DNA of 64,000 nucleotides from Actinotignum urinale DSM 15805 (GTDB lineage: Bacteria > Actinomycetota > Actinomycetes > Actinomycetales > Actinomycetaceae): assembly GCF_000420445.1 (NCBI RefSeq), contig NZ_ATUY01000001.1:1-64000 (forward strand). The letters are read 5' to 3'. Position numbers and translations under genes: made by a program. Numbering within the stretch: position 1 is the first letter of the stretch; the number at the start of each line of letters is the position of its first letter. Positions 58,848 through 64,000 of the stretch are shown one piece after another. The notes beneath the pieces were generated by a model, which was not told the origin of the DNA, did not search any database, and saw only the letters and a list, made by a program, of their open reading frames with translations.

Positions 58848-59045
58848 AGTCCTCCTTTATTTGCGTGCTGTGCGCACTTCATAACTTGTGCCCTTTTCGC
58901 GTACATTCAGGATTCTATACGGTTAAAAGATTTTTTGCCCGCAAAACGTATGTTTCTTCAATATTCGACGATAAATCGGCTCATTTACCGCGTATGAAAA
59001 TCGAGCGTCGTGAGGCAAAACCCCGCGCATTACCAGGTATTAAAC

Positions 59046-61172
59046 CTAGGCATCAATATTCGATAGGGAAACGCTACTGGCTCCTTCCACAATAAAATCG
59101 CGGCGTGGCCCGACCTCGGTTCCCATGAGGATGTCAAAAACTGATTCGGCTTCTTTGAGCGCGGCTTCGTCTTCGATACGGATTCGACGCAGGGTGCGTT
59201 TGCCCGGTTCCATAGTGGTTTCAGCGAGCTGGTGTGCATCCATTTCGCCCAGGCCCTTGTAGCGTTGGATGGGTTCCTTGTAGGTTTTCCCTGATTTTTC
59301 AAGCTTTTTGAGTTCCCTATGCAGCTCTTCTTCGCTGTAGGTGTATATGTATTGCCCCTTCTTTCCGCCTCTGCCCGAGACTTCTATGCGGTGAAGGGGC
59401 GGAACGGCAGCAAATACACGGCCAGCCTCAACAAGGGGGCGCATGTATCGGAAGAAGAGTGTGAGGAGGAGGGTACGAATATGGGCTCCGTCCACATCCG
59501 CATCCGTCATCATAATGACTTTCCCGTAGCGCGCCGCATCGAGATCGAAGGTGCGCCCGCTACCGGCTCCCACCACTTGAATAATGCTCGCAACCTCCTG
59601 GTTGCGCAGAATTTCTGCTGCGGAGGCGCGTTGAACGTTCAAAATTTTTCCACGAATCGGCAAAAGCGCCTGATATTCACTGGATCGCGCCAGTTTAGCC
59701 GTCCCCAAAGCACTATCGCCCTCAACAATAAAGAGTTCACTTTTTTCGACGTCATCACTCCGGCAATCCGCCAGTTTTGCTGGAAGTGTGGAATTTTCGA
59801 GCGCATTTTTCCGTCGTGAAATTTCTTTATGGACACGAGCCGCAACCCTTGCGCGCATTTCCGCAACAACTTTTTCAAGTAACCGGTTCGTTTCCGTTTT
59901 CTGGTCACGTTTTGTAGATCCGAGGATTTTCTTCAACTCGTCGGCAACAACCTTCGCAATAATCGCGCGAACCGGAGCTGTCCCAAGAATTTCCTTGGTT
60001 TGCCCTTCGAATTGAGGCTCCGGGCACCGCACGGTAACCACCGCTGTAAGCCCGGCGAGAATATCGTCCTTCTCAATTTTTGCGTCCTTCGCGGTGATTT
60101 TCAGTCGCCTCGTATTGGCCTCAATCAGGGCGCGCACGGTTTTCACAACACCCGCTTCAAAGCCCTGCAGGTGCGTTCCTCCGCCCGGAGTACGAATAAT
60201 GTTCACGAAGGATTCTTCAAGTGTTTCGTAGCCTGTCCCCCACCGCAGAGCAACATCGACCTGGCAGGTGCGCTCCATCTCTTTGGTGCGCATATGCCCG
60301 GATTTCTTGTCCAAAACCTGCACATTTTCCGTGTAGGTTCCCTCGCCTTGTAAACGCATTGTTGCTGTCATGGCAGAATCGGGGGCAAGGAAATCAACGA
60401 AATCGACAACCCCGCCCTCATAATGGAAGGTTTCTTCGTGACGCCCATCCTCCCCCGGGGTTCCTTTCAGGCCTCGCTCGTCCACAATTGTGATGGATAA
60501 ACCGGGAACGAGGAACGCTGTTTGGCGGACACGTTCCACGAGTTTTTCGTAGGAGAATTGCGCGGTTTTCAGGAAGATTTCCGGGTCGGCCCAGTAGCGT
60601 ACCGATGTTCCGGTATGTTTTTTTGGTGTTTTTCCGACGATATCCAAGGCGCTTTCGTCGGTAAACGGGATAAATGAAGAATCTGGGTGGAGATTTTTTC
60701 CGGTATCTGTGAAACGGCCGGGTTCGCCTCGTTTGAACTGCATCCGGTATATTTTTCCGTTGCGTTTGACGTTCACGTCCATTCGTGCGGAAAGAGCATT
60801 GACGACGGATGCGCCCACGCCGTGAAGTCCGCCAGATGTGGAGTAGGTACCTCCCCCAAATTTTCCGCCAGCATGGAGTTTTGTGTAAACAACCTCAACG
60901 CCACTGAGCCCCACGCCGGGAACATTGTCCACGGGCACGCCTCGCCCGTTATCTGTTACTTCAACACTTCCGTCGCTGTACAAGATGACGTGAATTTCGT
61001 TGGCGAAACCTTCCAGGGCTTCATCCACGCCGTTGTCAATAATTTCCCACAGGCAGTGCATGAGTCCACGCGAATCTGTGGAGCCAATGTACATGCCGGG
61101 GCGTTTGCGTACCGCTTCTAAGCCTTCGAGAACTTGAAGATGCCGGGCTGTATAGTTATCAGATTGAGACAC
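59046..61172 (-). CDS. parE: DNA topoisomerase IV subunit B (ParE/GyrB family)
   Basis: ATPase subunit of a type IIA topoisomerase. The 708 residues contain the GHKL ATPase (EIIDNGVDEAL about 43-53, DNGRGVPV about 73-80, GLHGVGASVVNAL), the transducer, and TOPRIM (SELFIVEGDSALG, DADVDGAHI) with the metal acidic residues; the last part is the short ParE tail. The start is a GTG. It is convergent in pair position with parC (divergent strand), about 1.3 kb apart, so the two are not an operon. Confidence 0.92.
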   Translation of the reverse strand: MSQSDNYTARHLQVLEGLEAVRKRPGMYIGSTDSRGLMHCLWEIIDNGVDEALEGFANEIHVILYSDGSVEVTDNGRGVPVDNVPGVGLSGVEVVYTKLHAGGKFGGGTYSTSGGLHGVGASVVNALSARMDVNVKRNGKIYRMQFKRGEPGRFTDTGKNLHPDSSFIPFTDESALDIVGKTPKKHTGTSVRYWADPEIFLKTAQFSYEKLVERVRQTAFLVPGLSITIVDERGLKGTPGEDGRHEETFHYEGGVVDFVDFLAPDSAMTATMRLQGEGTYTENVQVLDKKSGHMRTKEMERTCQVDVALRWGTGYETLEESFVNIIRTPGGGTHLQGFEAGVVKTVRALIEANTRRLKITAKDAKIEKDDILAGLTAVVTVRCPEPQFEGQTKEILGTAPVRAIIAKVVADELKKILGSTKRDQKTETNRLLEKVVAEMRARVAARVHKEISRRKNALENSTLPAKLADCRSDDVEKSELFIVEGDSALGTAKLARSSEYQALLPIRGKILNVQRASAAEILRNQEVASIIQVVGAGSGRTFDLDAARYGKVIMMTDADVDGAHIRTLLLTLFFRYMRPLVEAGRVFAAVPPLHRIEVSGRGGKKGQYIYTYSEEELHRELKKLEKSGKTYKEPIQRYKGLGEMDAHQLAETTMEPGKRTLRRIRIEDEAALKEAESVFDILMGTEVGPRRDFIVEGASSVSLSNIDA

Positions 61173-61248
61173 GCCTTCTATTCTATCGTGAACTTCCCCC
61201 GCTCTTTATGGTGAGTCGCCCACAACCCACAACCACACCCACAAGACG

Positions 61249-61274
61249 AACTCCCCGGGATTAGCCGGGGAGTT
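61249..61274 (-). terminator. Hairpin between the DUF7455 gene and parE
   Basis: AACTCCCCGG (61249-61258), loop GATTAG, CCGGGGAGTT (61265-61274): a perfect 10-bp stem 77 bases before parE and past the DUF7455 stop. No U-run follows on the minus strand. Confidence 0.6.
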
Positions 61275-61280
61275 ATTAAT

Positions 61281-61360
61281 GGATATTATTTTTTGATATT
61301 TTTAACGGATAGATACGATATTTTTCCTGATATTTTTACCTACAGGATGCGGTATTTTTC
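61281..61360. repeat. AT-rich GATATTTTT repeats
   Basis: GATATTTTT recurs at 61295, 61318 and 61331, with GGATATTATT at 61281 and GGTATTTTT at 61352, at irregular spacing. It lies between the DUF7455 gene and the hairpin upstream of parE, and may be an AT-rich regulatory or UP-like element. Confidence 0.4.
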
Positions 61361-61382
61361 TGTTTTACTGTTTTTCTCTTTA

Positions 61383-61598
61383 TTACTTGATAGATGCACG
61401 TTCATCTTGAATGTACATCGCCCCGTCTTTCAAAACATCGAGGTGCTTATTGGCGTGGTGGCCACAAAAAAGGAGTTCGCCATAGGGCATGCATACGCGA
61501 ACATACGCTTGTGCTCCACAGGCATCGCAACGGTCAACTGCGGTTAATGCTTCAACGTCTTGCGCTTGAGCGCGTTCATCTGTCATTAAAGTATTCAC
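61383..61598 (-). CDS. DUF7455 zinc-binding protein
   Basis: 71-residue protein with DRCDACGAQAYVRV and LLFCGHHA, i.e. two CxxC/CxxH-type metal half-sites (about 24-48), the family usually found between sigA and parE in actinobacteria. The start could be ATG 61598 or the in-frame ATG 61586. No ribosome-binding site is visible. Function unknown. Confidence 0.82.
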   Translation of the reverse strand: MNTLMTDERAQAQDVEALTAVDRCDACGAQAYVRVCMPYGELLFCGHHANKHLDVLKDGAMYIQDERASIK

Positions 61599-61824
61599 AT
61601 ATATATCAAAGCATTACACGGCTGTAATATTCCCGATTGTCCACATGGTATTGTGTTTTTGTTTTATCTCACAACGACGGCGGATTGCTCACAACCAGCA
61701 GAAACCACTTTATGGATTCCTCAACGGCACAAGGAAAAAAGAGGTGATGAAAGAAGGAGGTGAGCTGAGAAACGCTATGCCGTCGAACATCTGAGATTAT
61801 CCTTCCACGTAGGGCGAACATCGT

Positions 61825-62568
61825 ATGTCGACGAGGGCGCGCACGAACTGCTCGGAAAAGTTGCGGTACCTACAGGGTAAGCTGAATGGCATGGTTGATA
61901 TTCGCCCGAATGAGACACGGGGTTTCGCGGTTGTCGATGTGGAAACAACGGGTTTGAACCCGATGAAGGACCGCATTGTTGAAGTCGGAGTTGTTCTTGT
62001 GGATACCGACGGGCATGTGACGGGTGATTTTTCGTCATTGGTTAACCCGCAGATGCCGATGAGGGCAACGTTTGTCCACGGCATTCGTGATGAGGATGTT
62101 CGATGTGCTCCAGTGATGGCTGATATTGTTCCGGATTTAATGTCGTTTTTTGAAGGTCGCGCGATTGTTGCACATAATGCGCGTTTCGATATGGGGTTTT
62201 TGAATATGGCCTTCGCTAATGCCGGGTATTCGGTGAAAATACCTGCCGCGGCAACGGTGTGCACTATGGAGCTTTCTAAAATTTATTTACCGCCTGGGCG
62301 TCACTCTTTGGTTGCCACAGCTGGGCGTGCGGGTATCGAGGTAACCAACCATCATCGTGCTTTAGCTGATGCATATACGGCGGCAGGGCTTTTACGCGAA
62401 TATATCGAGCGCGAAAAACGCGGGGAACGCTACCTTGATTGTGCATTTTCCCGTGCGGGCGATAATGTTCTTCCCGCTTCCTGGGAGCTTTCTCTCAACG
62501 AAAGTATTCGTATCCAGTGGCCTTCTAAGCCTTCCCCTCAAGATGGTGCTCAAGGAACGTTATTTTAG
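61825..62568 (+). CDS. DEDDh exonuclease (DnaQ-like)
   Basis: 3'-5' exonuclease related to DNA polymerase III epsilon. The 247 residues contain Exo I VVDVETTGL (about 37-45), Exo II AHNARFDMGFL (about 111-121) and Exo III HHRALADAYTA (about 172-182), all acidic residues and the histidine present. ATG 61825 has weak AGGG; an internal ATG (61891) would remove 22 residues. A 15-codon ORF with a ribosome-binding site lies at 61747-61794 upstream. It is convergent with sigA. Confidence 0.85.
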   Translation: MSTRARTNCSEKLRYLQGKLNGMVDIRPNETRGFAVVDVETTGLNPMKDRIVEVGVVLVDTDGHVTGDFSSLVNPQMPMRATFVHGIRDEDVRCAPVMADIVPDLMSFFEGRAIVAHNARFDMGFLNMAFANAGYSVKIPAAATVCTMELSKIYLPPGRHSLVATAGRAGIEVTNHHRALADAYTAAGLLREYIEREKRGERYLDCAFSRAGDNVLPASWELSLNESIRIQWPSKPSPQDGAQGTLF

Positions 62569-62617
62569 CTTAGCAACCCTATGTGATCCGCACGATTCTT
62601 CTTGGAAGAAAGTGCTC

Positions 62618-62692
62618 ATCGAACAACACAGTTGAAGTGCTCAGAATAATCGAATAACACTCTTGAATTGAACACAATAATCGAACAACACA
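62618..62692. repeat. 31-bp tandem repeats (ATCGAACAACACA)
   Basis: ATCGAACAACACA, ATCGAATAACAC and ATCGAACAACACA start at 62618, 62649 and 62680, an exact 31-bp period, with the intervening bases partly conserved (TTGAA, AGTGCTCA). They sit between the exonuclease and sigA genes. Confidence 0.75.
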
Positions 62693-62693
62693 T

Positions 62694-62742
62694 TTTTAGC
62701 CTGACTACATAGTGCTAAATGCCCTAAATAGTCAGGCTAAAA
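62694..62742. repeat. Inverted repeat TTTTAGCCTGACTA
   Basis: TTTTAGCCTGACTA (62694-62707) and its exact complement (62729-62742) enclose a 21-base loop. T-runs lead and A-runs follow, the reverse of an intrinsic terminator, so this is better read as a cruciform or protein site. Confidence 0.7.
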
Positions 62743-62834
62743 CTGAAAATATGCATTTCTCGCTGTTACGCCAAAGCTCTCGCGGTTATCTTAGTTAAAG
62801 TTAAACGAGTAATCGCGTTGACGGACTCATCGCG

Positions 62835-62884
62835 TTTAATCGAAGTAGTCGCGTAGAACTTTAATCGAGATAGTCGCGCAGAAC
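62835..62884. repeat. Tandem duplication of the sigA 3' end
   Basis: 62835-62859 and 62860-62884 are 25-bp copies with 22 matches. The second contains the sigA stop and last codons (DYLD); the first repeats them beyond the stop. Further degenerate copies may reach to about 62800. Confidence 0.8.
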
Positions 62885-64000
62885 CTGAGAACGGCTTGGG
62901 TGGCGTAGCTTGCTCATTGTCTTGGATTCGATCTGGCGGATTCGCTCACGAGTTACGCCATAAACCTTCCCAATTTCATCGAGTGTTCGTGGCTGGCCGT
63001 CGGTAAGACCAAAACGCATAGACACAACACCGGCTTCGCGTTCGGACAGTGTGTCCAGTACGCGCCCGAGCTGTTCTTGCAAGAGCGTGAAGCCCACTGC
63101 GTCTGCCGGAACAACAGCTTCAGAGTCCTCAATAAGATCACCGAATTCGCTATCTCCGTCCTCTCCAAGTGGTGTGTGGAGGGAAATTGGTTCACGCCCA
63201 TATTTTTGAACTTCAACGACTTTTTCTTCCGTCATATCGAGTTCTTTAGCGAGCTCTTCCGTGGTTGGTTCACGGCCAAGTTCCTGAAGCATTTGACGCT
63301 GGACTCGCGCCAACTTGTTAATAACTTCAACCATGTGGACAGGAATACGAATTGTTCGCGCCTGATCTGCCATGGCGCGAGTAATTGCTTGGCGAATCCA
63401 CCATGTTGCGTAGGTTGAGAACTTATATCCCTTGGCGTAATCGAATTTTTCGACCGCACGCACAAGCCCCAGGTTTCCTTCCTGAATAAGATCCAGGAAA
63501 AGCATTCCACGCCCTGTGTATCGTTTCGCCAAGGAAACAACCAAACGCAGATTTGCTTCCAAAAGATGGTTTTTCGCTAGTTGCCCATCTCTTGAAATCG
63601 CACGCAACTCGCGAATGTATTTCTTGTCATTATCGGGATCTAAATCGCCTTCTTGGAGAAGATGGGTTGCATACAAACCTGCCTCAATACGCTTGGCGAG
63701 TTCCACTTCCTCAGCGGCGTTCAACAATGCCACTCGCCCGATTTGCTTCAGGTAATCTTTCACGGGGTCCGCTGTTGCGCCCGCCACGTGAATACGTACC
63801 GCAGGTTCATCGGATTCATCAGAATCCTTCACGGTAAATCCACCACGAGAAACATTGCTGGATTGTTTGGAATCTTCTTCCTTAACCTTCGCTATTTCTT
63901 CGTTTTCTTCTTCCTTAACCTTCGCTATTTCTTCGTTTTCTTCTCCCTCTTCTTCGCCCTCGTCTACTTCTTCTTCAAGGTCTTCTTCAAGATCTTCTTC
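62861..64000 (-). CDS. sigA: Primary sigma factor RpoD/SigA (5' end missing)
   Basis: Housekeeping sigma-70, 380 residues in view, open to the window edge so the N-terminus is cut. Visible: region 1.2 ([16 protein letters not shown]), region 2 with [19 protein letters not shown] and the -10-recognising [11 protein letters not shown], region 3, and region 4 with [12 protein letters not shown]-terminal to region 1.2 lies an extremely acidic Glu-rich segment with [11 protein letters not shown] twice (63879-63944, 33-bp exact repeat). Its 3' end is duplicated downstream. Confidence 0.96.
   Translation of the reverse strand, partial: EEDLEEDLEEEVDEGEEEGEENEEIAKVKEEENEEIAKVKEEDSKQSSNVSRGGFTVKDSDESDEPAVRIHVAGATADPVKDYLKQIGRVALLNAAEEVELAKRIEAGLYATHLLQEGDLDPDNDKKYIRELRAISRDGQLAKNHLLEANLRLVVSLAKRYTGRGMLFLDLIQEGNLGLVRAVEKFDYAKGYKFSTYATWWIRQAITRAMADQARTIRIPVHMVEVINKLARVQRQMLQELGREPTTEELAKELDMTEEKVVEVQKYGREPISLHTPLGEDGDSEFGDLIEDSEAVVPADAVGFTLLQEQLGRVLDTLSEREAGVVSMRFGLTDGQPRTLDEIGKVYGVTRERIRQIESKTMSKLRHPSRSQVLRDYLD
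63879..63944. repeat. Exact 33-bp tandem repeat inside sigA
   Basis: 63879-63911 and 63912-63944 are identical and code for 11 residues each ([11 protein letters not shown] type) in the acidic N-terminal extension. Such perfect repeats can change copy number by slippage without frameshift. Confidence 0.9.

Noticed and set aside
61747-61794. 15-codon leader peptide before the exonuclease
   Set aside because: It has a ribosome-binding-like GAGGTG and is in frame upstream, but the spacing is poor and no attenuator structure or regulatory codons are seen.
62694-62742. Intrinsic terminator for sigA or the exonuclease
   Set aside because: The U-tract would be on the 5' side of the stem in both directions.

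Overview
The window looks like a chromosomal segment of an actinobacterium of modest GC content, most likely a member of the Actinomycetaceae (inference). The evidence is the gene content: phosphatidylinositol mannoside synthesis (pgsA, acyltransferase, pimA), the FtsZ regulator SepH, and the actinobacterial families DUF3000, DUF3159, DUF3710, DUF4193 and DUF7455. From general knowledge, gene order resembles two Mycobacterium tuberculosis blocks: hisS-relA-apt-secFD-yajC-ruvBAC-yebC-pimA-pgsA-thrS, and DUF3000-rnd ... ceoBC ... parE-sigA. There is no phage, insertion sequence, rRNA or complete defence locus.

Layout. 1-587 is non-coding and repetitive. 588-10036 holds amino-acid genes: tyrS and ilvD, a nitroreductase followed by argH, an MFS exporter, and argG with its regulator argR. 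10340-15019 is an overlapping block of hisS and two membrane-associated P-loop GTPases. 15259-18381 holds a glyoxalase-II-like hydrolase, a DUF349 protein and an AbiEi-like orphan. 18533-34442 is one long minus-strand series: thrS, pgsA, acyltransferase, pimA, LemA-like, Nudix, yebC, ruvC, ruvA, ruvB, yajC, secD, secF, apt, relA. Many of its neighbours overlap by 1-8 bases, so they are probably cotranscribed and translationally coupled. 34834-43492 holds dps, pyrG, an amino-acid permease, four tRNAs, glgX and a FemAB-like enzyme. 43789-64000 runs DUF3000, RNase D, an rRNA/tRNA methyltransferase, a permease with two TrkA-type proteins, DUF3159/OB/DUF3710/DUF4193, sepH, a phosphodiesterase, parC, a double GNAT, parE, DUF7455, a DEDDh exonuclease and the 3' part of sigA, cut by the window edge.

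The genes are mostly housekeeping: translation (four aminoacyl-tRNA synthetases and tRNAs), arginine synthesis under ArgR, stringent response and purine salvage (relA, apt), Sec export, recombination (ruvABC, with an SOS-like operator before ruvA), envelope lipids, K+ control, chromosome topology and the primary sigma factor.

The unusual layer lies between the genes. Non-coding stretches are full of short, partly diverged tandem repeats with periods of about 14, 16, 21, 24, 25, 30, 31, 54, 61, 62 and 63 bp. Several copy a gene end: the 3' ends of parC and sigA including their stop codons, and the 5' end of ceoC including its ribosome-binding site. A three-copy array with a 61-bp period (18387-18529) resembles a tiny decayed CRISPR array, but no cas gene is present. 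RNase D appears to start at a rare ATT codon.
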